This document shows, piece by piece, positions 51,850 through 63,490 of a DNA stretch of 64,000 nt. A program made the position numbers and the translations under genes. This DNA is from Vanessa cardui (taxonomy: Eukaryota > Arthropoda > Insecta > Lepidoptera > Nymphalidae). Numbering within the stretch: the stretch's first letter is position 1; every line of letters starts with the position of its first letter. The stretch spans positions 9,444,001 through 9,508,000 of the forward strand of contig NC_061153.1 of assembly GCF_905220365.1 (NCBI RefSeq), written 5' to 3'. The notes beneath the pieces are model-generated. The model saw nothing but the letters and a program-made list of their open reading frames with translations. It was not told where the DNA came from and did no database searches.

Positions 51850-53510
51850 GGGGGCGTGGCGATTATTGTTCATAAGTCGATTCTGTCTCGGGTATGTCAA
51901 CATAATTTTAATAATTTGGATATAGAATTAATTCATGTTAAAATTTATAATTGTAAATATTTAGAAAATGTAATATCGATATACTGCCCTCCATCTAAAC
52001 GAACGTCTCAATGTGACTGGGATAACATTTTTAGTAAATTTAAAAAAAAAAACCTTGATTGCTGGTGATTTCAATGGTCATCATCTCAGTTGGTCAAACA
52101 AAAGTAATAATAGGGGTTATCAATTGTGGGATTCTATATTGGAATATAGTTATGTTACCTTAAATAATGGTGAACCTACACGGATAAAACTAGTATATAA
52201 TAGATTTCAAGAATCTTCACCGGATGTGTCCTTCTGTATCGTTGATATTGCTGTTGATTTTACATGGAAGGTTACAAATGAGAATATTGGTAGTGATCAC
52301 CTTATCATAAAATTGTCTATTAATTTTAAAGAGGAATACAAACAAATTATAAAACGTAATATTAAGCAGGCTGATTGGAAATCCTATAAACAAACAGTTC
52401 ATCGATTATTATTAATTAACAATTACTTAGACTACACAAATATTCAAGAGTTATATGACTTTTTTGAAATGATTATAAATCAATCTGCAAATAACCATAT
52501 TCCTTATATAAAATTCTGCAATAAACCTACATCAAAATTTAAACCGAAATGCTATTGGAATCCAACGCTATCACATGCAGTTGCACAACGCAGATTAGCT
52601 CTTAAAATGTTTAGACGAAACCCAACACCGGAAAATTATAATAGGTTAAAAGCAAAGGTCCTTGATTGTCGGTCTAAGATACGTGAAGCTAAAAGAGAAA
52701 CGTTTAAACAATATTTAAACAGTTTTGTTTCCACAATGCCAACGACCGAGATGTGGAAGAGATTACGATGGATAAAAGGCTATATTTCAAACAACCAATA
52801 TATAGATAACAATTTAAAAGAAAAACTCATTTGTACAATAGCACCAGAATTAGTTGTTAACAAATCCCCAGAATTTCATTCCATTAATACTTTGCTAGAA
52901 TCTGAATTCACCTTACACGAATTATTACAGTGTCTTAAAGAAAAAGATACATCCCCTGGGGATGATAATATAACTTATTCTCTGAAATATCACCTACCGG
53001 AGGTAGGTAAAGTGCTATTAGTTAAAATATTCAATAGAATTTTAATGTTATTCAACATAGCAACGTCAAAAATATCCAAACATAACTTTAATAATGTAGA
53101 TGTATGTCAGTATGCAGATGATTTGGTTTTTTTCACACGTCACAAAGATGTAACAATTTCTAGAAATAATATTCAAATGGCGTTAAATATAATTGTTAAA
53201 CTATTTAATAATATGGGTTTGGATATATCACCTAGTAAATCTAAATTAATGCTTTTTACTAAAAGACATAGAGTTAATTTCAGTCAATATAAATAATAGT
53301 TCCTTATCACATTCGGAATGCTTTAAATATTTAGGCTTTTGGTTAGATTCTAGACTGTCTTGGAAAAAACACATCAATGAAATATGTGAAAAATCTTTGA
53401 AGATCATTAATGTTCTAAAGCTTTTGTCCGGTCCAAATTGGGGTGTTCATCAAAACTTCCTCAGAAAAATATACTTTTCACTCATTCGGAGTAGAATAGA
53501 TTATGCTAGT

Positions 53511-55136
53511 TTTCAACCGACTTCCAAAAGGAGGAGGTTATCAATTCGTTTTTGTTTGAAAGGTAGTGCTTCCCGTGGGGTCCCATTTTTTTTATTTTTT
53601 TTTCCGATGATGGTATCCATGTGAAAACGACATAAGTCTTAAATTTGCATTACGTATATGCGCGACAAATAGGTGAATAACTGAAAATCACGTTAACCAA
53701 TTTTGATAATTCTTTTTTTATTATAAAATATATACTTCAAGGGTAATTTGGTGAATGTTTGGTAAGGTTCTGAGCACAGGATCCATGACAAAGTGACGGA
53801 ACGGAAGGGAACGGAACAATTCTGAGGAGCACGTTAGCGATACTCGGTCGAATCTTTTATTTATAGGTTATTTGGATATTTGAGTCACCTTCCGTAATGT
53901 GGTTATGTTTATGTAATTATCATAGTCGAATATTATAATCAACTAGCGACCCGCCCCGACTTCTCACGGGTGCAATACTGATACTAAATATACTAAAGAA
54001 TTTGTTTATTTGCTACATCAACTTGCAAACTTCTAAAATTGTCAGTGTTTCTTTACTATATTGTTCATTTATTATATACACAAACCTTCCCCTTGAATCA
54101 CACTATCTTTTAAAAAAAACCGCATCAAAATCCGTTGCGTAGATTTAAAGATATAGGGACAGAGAAAGCGACTTTGTTTTATACTATGTAGTGATGGAAC
54201 TCCTATACGGCTCGCAGTTAGGGTGCGATATGGGGCAGAATTTCTTACTATCTTTAATCAAATTTTGTGTATGTGATGTGATGTCATATGATGTACGAAA
54301 TATAGTTGGTCTTTTTCAAAGTTTTTTTGCTGAGTTCGATTACAGCTCTTTCGAGGGATCCTTGTAGCTTACGCCGCGTGACGTATTAAATCCGCATTTT
54401 CGAAAGTCTATTTTTGCTTTATTCGCAAGTTTCCTTTAAAAATTGTCCACGAAGTAGTTTCTGACTCATATAAACGGAACGCTTAATCTATCCATATTAA
54501 AAAAAATTAGTTAGTCAACATCAGCTTCACTTAAAATCAAAAAATAAATAAAATTTTAACAAAAAGAAAAACCGACTTCAAACAAAACACTATTTTAAAA
54601 CAAATGAATATGCACGAAAAAGTAAGAAAAATAATTGCGTATTCAACATATTTTTTAGAGTCTTCCTAAGTTAAATGAAATGAAAAATATTAGACTACTT
54701 AAAAGTCGATTAACGATTATATCATGTAGTTATAATTATTGGTAGATTTGGAGTCGGTGTCAGCCAATAAAACCCTACAGTATATCTATCAAAAAACATT
54801 ACGAGAATACTTTAACAAATATGTTTTTTACAAATTACCTTTTACACAATAATATACTGGATCAATCAAGGGGCTCGTATCGCTTCTTTCTTTTGATTGT
54901 TGGGGCAAGGGCACCGTGGCTGACACCGGCTCCAAATATACCAATAATTATAACTACATGATATAATCGTTAATCGACTTTTAAGTAGTCTAATATTTTT
55001 CATTTCATTTAACTTAGGAAGACTCTAAAAAATATGTTGAATACGCAATTATTTTTCTTACTTTTTCGTGCATATTCATTTGTTTTAAAATAGTGTTTTG
55101 TTTGAAGTCGGTTTTTCTTTTTGTTAAAATTTTATT
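53511..55136 (+). mobile_element. LEP-A copy 5, full length (reference copy)
   Basis: 1626 bp inserted between two adjacent LINE-A codons (GCTAGT|TATCTA), so its ends are known to within a base or two. Order: head TTTCAACCGACTTC, GGAGGAGG, T-run, TGGGGTCCCATTTT, GATGATGGTATCC; Helitron segment 53943-54194; spacer with GCTTTATTCGCAAGTTTCC; fold-back tail 54544-55136. No protein. No target duplication longer than a base or two. Confidence 0.85.
53943..54194 (-). mobile_element. Helitron segment inside LEP-A copy 5
   Basis: On the minus strand it starts TCACTACATAGTATAAAAC and ends CCCGTGAGAAGTCGGGGCGG GTCGCTAG, preceded on the plus strand by A. Same limits in all long LEP-A copies. Confidence 0.65.
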
Positions 55137-55139
55137 TAT
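54544..55139. repeat. Fold-back tail of LEP-A: 223-bp arms, 150-bp loop
   Basis: Arms 54544-54766 and 54917-55139 are near-perfect reverse complements (left AAAAACCGACTTCAAAC ... GGAGTCGGTGTCAGCCA; right TGGCTGACACCGGCTCC ... GTTTGAAGTCGGTTTTT). Even changed bases of this copy are mirrored in both arms (for example GATTAACGATTATATCATG against CATGATATAATCGTTAATC), pointing to gene conversion between arms or to copying through a hairpin. Confidence 0.9.
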
Positions 55140-56626
55140 CTATACCACGATGCGCCTAAGTCAGTTATTTCTAAACTTGATAAAATTCAAAACCAAGCAC
55201 TTAGAGTTATAAACGGTTTCATACGGAGTACTCCCATACATGCTATGGAAAGTGAATTATGTATACCACCTTTGCATATAAGGAGACAATATCTTGCATA
55301 TAAATTTTGCCTAAAAACTTTAGCTTCTTCCAATTGTAAAACGTTGGTTACCTTAAACACATTATGTCTTCAATCGAGCTCATACTATTCAAAAAAGAAA
55401 TCACCTTTACTAATAGCAACTTACAATGAGTGCAAAGACATGAATGTTCACTCTACTGATTTATTAAATATGTTTTCACTTAATGTTTGGGTTACACTAA
55501 TTAATACATCCGAAACTATAAAAACCAATTTAGATAGTATGATTACAACGAAGAAGTATTATGAAAAATATAATCTGAAAGTAGATATTTTAAAAGAAAT
55601 GCATATTAAATATAATAGATGGTGTAAAATATTTACTGATGGATCAAGGAATAACATAGGATGTGGAGCAGCATTTTATGATGCAAAAAGGAGTTATTCT
55701 CGGAGCTTCAGAATTAAGAATAATGTAATCAGCATCATGTCTGTAGAACTGATAGCCATTTTGGAAGCATTGTCTTACGCTACTAATGTAAATGATAGCA
55801 ATATTGTAATTTTTTGTGATAGCAAAAGCGGACTCCAACATATCATGAAATGCGCCCGAGGAGCAAGGGGAGTTCCCATAGCATATTATATATTGGACAA
55901 AATTTATTATTTTAGAAATAAAGGTATCACACTCAGATTACAGTGGATACCATCTCACATTGGGCTAAAGGGTAATGAGGAAGTGGACAAAGTTGCTAAA
56001 CAAGCTGTAATAACAGGAACAGATATACAAGCAACACCATATCACTTGGAATATTTAAAAATGGTAAGAAGTAGATGCTTTGAAATCTGGAAAAAATATA
56101 TGGAAATAAGATCAACGGAAAAAGGAATATGGTATAAAACTATATAAAATGTCCCCCCTCGTAAACCATGGTTTGAAAATTGTAAATTGTCAAAATTTTA
56201 TATAATGATAGGACTGAGATGCCGTACTGGACATATTCCATCAAAGAAATTTGCTTATTTGATGAGAAAAGTGGAATCACCCAATTGTGAATCTTGCAAC
56301 AAAGAGGAAGACTTATATCACATCTTAATGTTCCAAAAACAGAAAAGAGAGAGCTGCAAAAATCTCTAAATTAAATATAAATCTTTTAGATATCGGTGTT
56401 TTCCAAAGTATCCTAGCAGAACCAACGACATTATCGGCTAAATATATTTATGATGTAGTTCTGGCACACATGCAGCCTCTCTAAAAGAACATTTAAGATT
56501 AATTTAATCAAAAGTCATGCAATTTTATATATAAGTTGTATTTACCTTGTGTTGATAAGACAAGTTGTAAGAGAACAATGGGACTGTCATATATTTTCCC
56601 TTACTTCAATAAAGAATAAAAAAAAA

Positions 56627-57184
56627 AGAAAGAAAGAAATAACACTTTTATTTGGGACAAGATGACAATTGGTACAAAATAAAAAGTAAAAATAATAATA
56701 AAAAAATAACTTAAGTACTAATAACTCATCATTTACATAAAAAAAGAAATAAAATGAACAATAAAAAAAAGTAAAGCTACAAAAAAAAAATAAAGAAAAA
56801 GAGCAACTACAAAATACGTGACGTGTCCCAAATAGGTATACCATTTAGCAATTCATATGTGTGGACACCGGTTTTCTTTTTCTTTTTTTTTTCATATATA
56901 TATATATATACACAAACAGTAATAATATGTATTATTTTCAATAATATATAAAATAAAATAGTCATTTGAATCATTCAAAAAAAATGTAATATGTTGTACA
57001 CCATCAATCATGAGAATCAAAATAAATAACAAATGAATCAATTGCCATAGTATCTTACAACACAAGGTTAGCTAAATCTAAAAAACAAATTAATATAAAT
57101 TTATAAATTATAAACAATAAAACAAACTAATTAATGATGATATTGTTCCGAATGGGAGGAAAAAATTAATATTATTTATAACAT
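56627..57184 (-). other. Probable gypsy 3' end (non-coding), AT-rich
   Basis: Lies between the LINE-A end and the minus-strand gypsy pol. On the minus strand AAAAAGAAAAAGAAAACCGG followed by TGTCCACACATATG (about 56861-56893) could be a polypurine tract and LTR start. A (AT)n run is at 56894-56911. I could not match it to a 5' LTR. Confidence 0.35.
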
Positions 57185-57577
57185 TTAAGATTGTTCAAAA
57201 GCAGCGTTTTGTTCCACCCATTCACTAGGCCAAATTCTAAGTTTTTCTTTATCTACAGTAATATTTCTCAGATTATTTCGTCCTTTTAAATAATATCTGT
57301 CATTTTCCAAGACGTTCGTTATTTCGTACGGACCTTTAAATTTGACACTTAACTTATCGTGTCTTCTATGCTCTTGGTTAACATATACAATGTCCCCAAC
57401 TTTAAAAGACATGTTAGTCCGGCGGGTGGAATCAAACCGTTCTTTAAATTTATCAGCTATATTATTCAATCTTTGTCGAGCTAGGTCACGATCAGCATGT
57501 ACGTTAATAGGAGTTTGTGTAGATTCATCAACAACATCAGTCAGTCGAGCCTGTATGGGAGGTAGGTTCTCTACCAA
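57185..57577 (-). pseudogene. Ty3/gypsy integrase C-terminal region
   Basis: 130 codons: NLPPIQARLTDVVDES, a helical part with RLNNIADKFKERFD, then the SH3-like domain FKVGDIVYVNQEHRRHDKLS, VKFKGPYEITNVLENDRYY. It follows the integrase core after a frameshift near 57570. In this family the region guides DNA binding. Ends with the pol stop codon at 57185. Confidence 0.85.
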
Positions 57578-58737
57578 TTAACAATCGAATGGGGGAAAAT
57601 CCGGTGGATTTCTGAACAGTAGTGTTTAGTGATTGTTGTACCTTCCATATGACACTCGGCCATTCTGTTAAGTCATTGATAGTACTACTCAACATGTTAA
57701 TTACAGTGGCCACATATCGTTCTACCTGCCCGTTACTACGTGGTGTTCCTGTTGATATCATATGGTGCTCAATATTCATTTCGCGAAATAATGACTGGAT
57801 TTTTATAGAACTGAAATTGGTGCCTCTATCTGTGACCACAATAGACGGGGAACCAAATAATGTTATTGTTTCACGTAACAGAAATAAAAGTTCTTGACAA
57901 TTGAGAGTTTTGAGCGGTTTTAAGATGCAAAATTTTGTGAATCCATCCACAATTAATAAAACATGTTTATATCCCTCAGGTGATTGTTTAAATGGTTTGG
58001 TGCAGTCAAGATGCAAAGTATGAAACGGTATTGATTTTATAAGCGGATGTAACAAGCCCTGTTTAGGCCCTGAATGACCTTTATGCTGTACGCACTTTAA
58101 GCAATGTTGAATATATTTTTTTGTAAACGCAGCAATGCCAGGAAACCAAAAGTTTTCACGGATTTTACTCATAGTTTTATCATAGCCCACATGACAATTG
58201 TCATCATGATATAGCCGTAATAAACTTAATCTGTATCCTTTTGGTACAAAAAGTTTTGGCACTGAGTCTGGTTTGCTTTTATAGTGTAGTAAGTTGTTAA
58301 TAATTACATATTGATTAACATCAACTTCGCCTGCATGAACCTTATTAATCAGGGATTGGGTTTCATTATCATTTTGTTGGGCTAATTCTAACCATGACGG
58401 CGGTCTATCAGGGTCATTAAGAATACTAATTATTACAGGGGGTGACGGAACAATATTGACGACAGGGTTTCGACTAAAATAATCTACATGACCTACAAAC
58501 TTTCCTTTTTTATAAACAATGTCAAACTGAAAATCTTGCATAAAGGTCCACCATCTAGCTACACGGGGTGATAAATCCTTTTTAATCATAGTCGGTTTGA
58601 TGGCATTACAGTCTGTGACTATGGTAAATTCAATTCCTAATAGATAAACGCGAAAGTGCTTTAAGGCGTTAAAAATCGCCAATGTTTCTAAGTCGTAAGA
58701 ACAACACCTAGATTCCGCGGGTGTAATGCGTTTAACA
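57565..58737 (-). pseudogene. Ty3/gypsy RNase H and integrase core
   Basis: RNase H end: CCSYDLETLAIFNALKHFRV, TIVTDCNAIK, WWTFMQDFQFDIVYKKGKFV, HVDYFSRNP. Zinc-binding HHCC region: LYHDDNCHVGYDKT, YIQHCLKCVQHK. Integrase core: TLHLDCTKPF (Asp), IVVTDRGTNFSS (Asp), GTPRSNGQVERYVATV (Glu), all kept. One-base shift near 58737 separates it from RT, and another near 57570 from the C-terminal domain. Confidence 0.9.
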
Positions 58738-59460
58738 AAGCAACAACTTTGTTTTGGTTTTTAACTCTCTGCATCAGGACAGCACCGTAACCAATCGAAC
58801 TAGCATCGATGTGCAGTTCTGTTTTAAGGACAGGGTTGAATATAATTAATAGTGGTTTAGATACCAGATGTTGAATAACATAGTTACGAGCATTATTCTG
58901 TTCCTGACGCCATACCCATTGTTGGTTACTTTTCGTGAGTTTACTAATGGGAGCAGTGCGTGAGGCAAACTCAGGTATAAACTTTCTAAAATAACTTGCC
59001 AACCCCATAAATTGACGTACTTCTTTAACATTAGTTGGTAAAGGAGAGTTAATAAGTGCTGAAACTTTATTGTCACTTGGCCTAACGCCATCTTTCGAAA
59101 TATTTCTACCAAGATATTCTATATTATCAACAAAAAATTTACATTTCTTTAAGTTTACGGTAAAGCCGGCCGAACTCAGACCATCAAAAGTTTGTTTGAG
59201 ATAATTTTTTCCCATAGACATTGTTTGGAAAGGAATTAACAAATCATCTATGTAAACTAACAAAAAATCTAGATGTTTTACAGCCTTTGTAATAGCTTTT
59301 TGAAAAACAGATGGGCCATTACATATTCCAAAGGGCATTTTTAGAAATTCATAATGCCCATCGGGTGTAATGAAAGCTGTGTATTTTATGGAATTTTGAG
59401 ATACCGGTATCTGATGAAAACCGTTTTTCATGTCAATGGAGATGAAATAGCAAGCTTTTC
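58688..59460 (-). pseudogene. Ty3/gypsy reverse transcriptase (palm to connection)
   Basis: ACYFISIDMKNGFHQIPVS (catalytic Asp), YEFLKMPFGICNGPSVFQ, FLLVYIDDLLIPF (catalytic Asp-Asp), LKKCKFFVDNIEYLGRNIS, RQFMGLASYFRKFIPEFA and TELHIDASSIGYGAVLMQ (first RNase H Asp). The N-terminal border is a frameshift caused by extra copies of a 5-base unit (see 59461-59477). Confidence 0.92.
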
Positions 59461-59477
59461 TTAACTTAACTTAACTC
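59461..59477. repeat. Three-fold CTTAA repeat breaking the gypsy RT frame
   Basis: TTCTTAACTTAACTTAACTC. One unit would give an uninterrupted RT; two extra units (10 bases) shift the frame. Confidence 0.85.
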
Positions 59478-61113
59478 AATTTGATCATCGATGAGGGGGA
59501 GAGGGTAACGTTCTTTTTCTATAATTTTATTTAAGGCTCTATAATCAATACATAATCGGTCACTACCATCTTTTTTTTTGACGAGCAATACGGGACTAGC
59601 ATACGAGGAGTCACTTTCTCGGATCACTTTCTGTTTTAAAAGGTAATTAATTATTTCCTTAACCTTTTCTCGCTCGACAGGAGCCAAACGGTATGGGCGA
59701 TAATTAATTACCTCATCTTTCTTTAATTTAAGGCATAATTCGCCAGTATTTACGGTGCCAAGATTTTCTGTAGTGGGCAATATAGTAGAATATTTAACAA
59801 AGAGGTTACAGAGAACAGACAGTTGCAAAGAAGGTGTTAAATGACTTGTCAATTCCTTTAAATGAATTAGCTCTGTATATCTCTGGATATCAGTCAATCG
59901 GGTAACGACATTAATTTTGTCATGTATGTACGTTCGAATAAGCTTACAGCCATTTGAGTCTATAACTATAGCTATATCCGGGTAGTTAATAGCATTTCTA
60001 CCAATAAAACAATCATAGGTAAAGTCCTTATCTCTTTCTTTGTAAAACTCTATTTCTATACAGACCTCATTAAATTTAACTGGCACTGCCATAATACCAA
60101 AGACATGTAACTTTCCGTTACCGAGTCCGTCTAAATTTACTGAACAAGGAGAGACATTACAGCCTAATTGTTTAGCAATTGACTCTTTAATTACGCTACA
60201 ACTGGCACCGGTATCTATAAGTGCCATAATTTTGCAATCTCTTATACTTATTTCCGTAAGTTTCAGATTTGTACTTAAGCAATTCACGTTACTTGTTTTA
60301 TCTTGGCTTTCTGATTTATTAAGTTTGATACTCTTTTTCTTATAAAAACAAATGGATTCATCATGGCCTAATCTCTTGCAAAAGGAACATTGCACTTTGT
60401 TAGGAAAATATCTCATGTTATTGAAATTGTTATAATTTCTGAATTCCGGTCTAGTAATTCTGTTTCTAAAGCACTGACTTCTAACATGACCTAGTTTATC
60501 ACAACTATAACAACGACGTTCTCTAGTGTCTTCAAATTTTGTACGCTTACTATTTGTGTGTATATCGTGTATATCAATAATTTCGTCTGCCAATCGTTTC
60601 TTGGGTATTTTAACATAAGTTGTAAATAATGAAATTAATTCAGCGGTACTTACGACACGACTGTTGAAAGATGCCATTCTCATATTATCATCTACAATAC
60701 CTCCGCATACAAGTTGGACTAACTGTTGCTCAGTAAATGCCACTTTGGTGTTTTTGTAAAGCCTAATCTTTTCTCTAGCGTATTCACAATATGAATCAGA
60801 TAAATCTGAGGTAAAAATTACAGCTTTATGAAGTTTCTCGGATAAATTACGTTTCTCTGGATACAAGTCACTTATAGTCATTTTAAAGTTATCCCAACTT
60901 CTTCCAGTCCCATGATTCGTACCATAGTAATGCAGAGCCCTTGAGGGCCTTACCTGCCTTAACCACTGTAGTAGCACTACTCCATCCAAGATCCTTTGCG
61001 ACGATGTCAATGCCATGGCACCAACTCTCTGCTCCGTTGTCATCTTCGCGGTGATTTGTTGCAACTGCATTTCTGATAGCCTTGAGTAAGCCTTCTATAA
61101 CAGCAGGATCCAT
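59466..61113 (-). pseudogene. Ty3/gypsy gag, protease and RT start
   Basis: Start MDPAVIEGLLKAIRNAV at 61113; one frameshift near 60905 joins it to the long frame 61070-59466. Gag core WDNFKMTISDLYPEKRNLSE; two CCHC knuckles CYSCDKLGHVRSQC and CSFCKRLGHDESIC; retropepsin KIMALIDTGASCSVIKESIA; RT fingers YRPYRLAPVEREKVKEII, VIRESDSSYASPVLLVKKKD, RLCIDYRALNKII. Gag and pol appear to be one fused frame, which is known for some gypsy lineages. Ends at a slippage-type frameshift. Confidence 0.92.
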
Positions 61114-61990
61114 GACGGAATAACGAAGCGTTGACTTGAAACTGCAAAAAAAAAATAATTATATTAGTGATTGAGTCGGATCCCACTTCTGAAAATAAAA
61201 AAAAATACAACACATATAAATATAAAGATTTATTCATATAACTTAATTTCCATTACTTGTATCTGCAAATACAACAATCTTATGATCTATCTTACATCAT
61301 ATACGTACATTACTTATCATATCTTACATTGAATGATCTTATAGCTAACTATCTGTAACTATGAATATACAAGCTCACTTTAAGTAGAATGATATACATT
61401 TAAATAATTTAATACAAACTGTAATTATATGTGACTACGCTATTAACAGCTTATATAAAATAATAATTGAAATACTTAACTTTTGAACTAGTCGCTTCGG
61501 CGGCCGAACAAAAACTGCCCCAGAGACCAGTCACCATTCTTTTATATCTCGGTTGACACCGCACTTACTTGAAATAATTTATATTTTTCACCTATCCTCA
61601 ATGATTGATCAGTACACAACACTTGTAATAAACGAGTATTATACTTTTTACAAACATGATTTAATTGCTATTAGTATACTAATCTAAAAAAAAGTACTTG
61701 GTGAACGTAAAAGTTTAAGGTAAGATATAAATATATTACATATCTCATATTAAAAATAACTAATGAAATACTTTCTTTGATTTCTAGACAAAATCAAATA
61801 ATAAAACCTCGTTATTAGCGGCAGTTTTCTCAGCGTAACTAAGGTAAGGTAAGATGATTTGTAATATAAAAATTGAAGGGGGTGTCAATTGTAATAATTA
61901 ATTGACTAAAAATAAATTTAAATTTTAAAAATATTAATTTTCTTCGAGGTAAACTAAAAAATGCGGTAGAGCTGGACAAGGTTTTTAAAT
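61114..61990 (-). promoter_or_regulatory. Gypsy 5' leader and probable LTR with TATA box
   Basis: Minus strand: ATATAAAAG at 61539-61547 with GAATGGTGACTGG after it is a promoter-like site; downstream GAATAAATC (about 61218-61230) could be the polyadenylation signal, and AGAAGTGGGATCCGACTC (61169-61190) is the conserved start of the leader after the LTR in many insect gypsy elements. The LTR start was not found, as no paired LTR is recognisable. Confidence 0.45.
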
Positions 61991-62542
61991 TAAACAAATC
62001 CTCGAAAGAAAGTGCTCCGGAAGTCAGTTAAATAACCCTTCAACATTACAAGTAGATTTACAGAAAAGGCAAATCTATAATATAAATTAATTTATTCAAA
62101 AAAATGTCAAAATTTTATTTTAACAATTAAAAAGTCTTAAAGTAACAACAGTAACAAAATCGGGCACCTGGATGTTTACATTCATTTAAATTCACTAATC
62201 TTAATTAAATATTTACTTATTGTAAATGTTTTAAAGTTAGCAAAAAAATATTTTAAAGTTAGACTAAGTTATGTAATAAAAGTTACAAACAAGTCAAAAA
62301 TAAAGTTTAAATAATGTTACAACAATGTATAACTATCCTTTATAAAAATGTAAAAATAATTGTAATGTAAAAATAATTGTTATAAAGTTTAAACTTCCTT
62401 TAAGGTTTCAAAATTTTATCTCCAGGAAAGCTTCTATCCAAAACTTCAAAATATCCAAAGTTATAAAGTTCATAAGTTCTTCGAAAAGCGTTGAAAATAC
62501 TCCACTTGAAGATTCAGCGAAAGAAAATAATTCCGGGGAATA

Positions 62543-62632
62543 ATACTGTTGTAGAAAATAACTGTAGAAAATAAGTGTAGAAAATATCCATTGAAAATAA
62601 TTGTTGAAAATAACTATTGAAAATAACTGCAA
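62543..62632 (+). repeat. Imperfect tandem repeat, unit about 13-14 bp
   Basis: Units around TGTAGAAAATAAC / TTGAAAATAACTA repeated about six times. Confidence 0.8.
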
Positions 62633-63204
62633 AAAAGAAACAATTCTAATTATAACCTAACACGAATTTCGAAAATCTATAGTTTCACTTTAATAATTCA
62701 ACCAACTTACCCGGTCAATCCCGGTTATTTTCTAAAAATAACAAAATGCATCATGGGAAATATTCTAAAAATTCCCTGTAAAGAACCACAATCGTTGTTA
62801 CGAAACCGAACAATTGAAATTAAATCAAATTTCGAAGAAAGTTTTTCAACTTACCACGAGGCGACAAATATCCAAATTAATTTTTGTAATCCGACATGGA
62901 TTTAGTTCCAATCGTTTAAATTAAGACATATCGTGCCTTAAAACTTCAATTTTCAACAATATTCAATAGTTTAAACCAAATAAAAGTTACAAAAACTTTG
63001 AAAATAATTTAGCGTCACATTTCGACTTAAAAGGCGGAAGGAAAGTGAGGTCTTAGACAAATGTCAAAGATCATCTCAAAGATAATATAAAGATAATAAA
63101 TCACAATTAGGTCAGGAACGCATAATGCATAAAAAGTGCATTTTTATTTTAAATGTCAAATTTAGCGGTATTTTTAAATTACGCATAAACATAACCTTAG
63201 AAAT

Positions 63205-63221
63205 TCAATTCAATTCAATTC
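63205..63221 (+). repeat. (AATTC)n microsatellite
   Basis: AATTCAATTCAATTCAATTC, about four units. Confidence 0.85.
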
Positions 63222-63490
63222 TTAGTTTAATGGCTTTTAGTTGTGCCGGCAGGGCACAGATTATTTCGCCAATGTCACGTAGGATGGAGAAGACACGAAT
63301 GAGATTGATCGGTACGGTTGAGACACTAAACTCAATTGAATTTTAAAGTCAAGAATAGTAGTATTAATTTCCTTGTTAATCCTTAACCTAGAACAACACA
63401 AACATTAAGAGTTAATAATAGGATAATTAAAAAAAATAGTTGTTAGTATTCTAAACTATATATGTAATAAAATATGAAAAATTGGACTAT

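Larger units (their letters stand above)
45169..56484 (+). pseudogene. LINE-A ORF2: endonuclease-RT-RNase H, interrupted and deleted
   Basis: Endonuclease start 45169-45380 (NILQWNAQSI, AIVSETWLRK, NIYRNDREDSYGG). After the BEL/Pao insertion, 51850-52066 (VAIIVHKSIL ... YCPPSK), a frameshift in an A-run near 52045, then 52013-53296: AGDFNGHHLSWS (catalytic Asp/Asn/His), SDHLIIK, linker, RT start (DTSPGDDNITYSLKYHLPEV). The RT fingers and palm are missing in frame between RILM and LFNIATSK; then CQYADDLVFF. A frameshift near 53290, then LEP-A at 53511-55136. From 55137: YHDAPKSVISKL, RNase H (IFTDGSRNNIG, SVELIAILEAL, VIFCDSKSG, WIPSHIGLKGNEEVDKVAK) with all catalytic residues, and a C-terminal Cys/His motif (CESCNKEEDLYH). 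It is dead as an enzyme. Confidence 0.85.
37582..56626 (+). mobile_element. LINE-A: RNase H-type LINE carrying four nested insertions
   Basis: Leader and ORF1 (from 37684), ORF2 (from 45169), 3' end with AATAAAG and poly-A at about 56608-56626. Flanking AGAAAGAAAGAAACACTTTT (37562-37581) and AGAAAGAAAGAAATAACACT (56627-, then TTT) look like a target duplication with a 3-base length change. Inserted elements: 37930-38332, 38564-44173, 45381-51849, 53511-55136. Without them the element is about 5 kb. Architecture (CCHC ORF1, EN-RT-RNase H ORF2) is that of the I/R1/LOA-type LINEs. Confidence 0.75.
61991..63480. other. Unassigned AT-rich region
   Basis: No reading frame, RNA or known repeat apart from two short tandem repeats (62543-62632 and 63205-63221). 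May include the rest of the gypsy LTR. Confidence 0.35.

Noticed and set aside
45376..51854. Endogenous retrovirus with envelope gene
   Set aside because: No envelope-like frame between integrase and the 3' LTR; an ordinary BEL/Pao retrotransposon. The gypsy at 57-61 kb likewise shows no env frame.
62408..62632. 74-codon minus-strand frame
   Set aside because: Overlies a short tandem repeat; hydrophobic-looking composition results from AT-richness.
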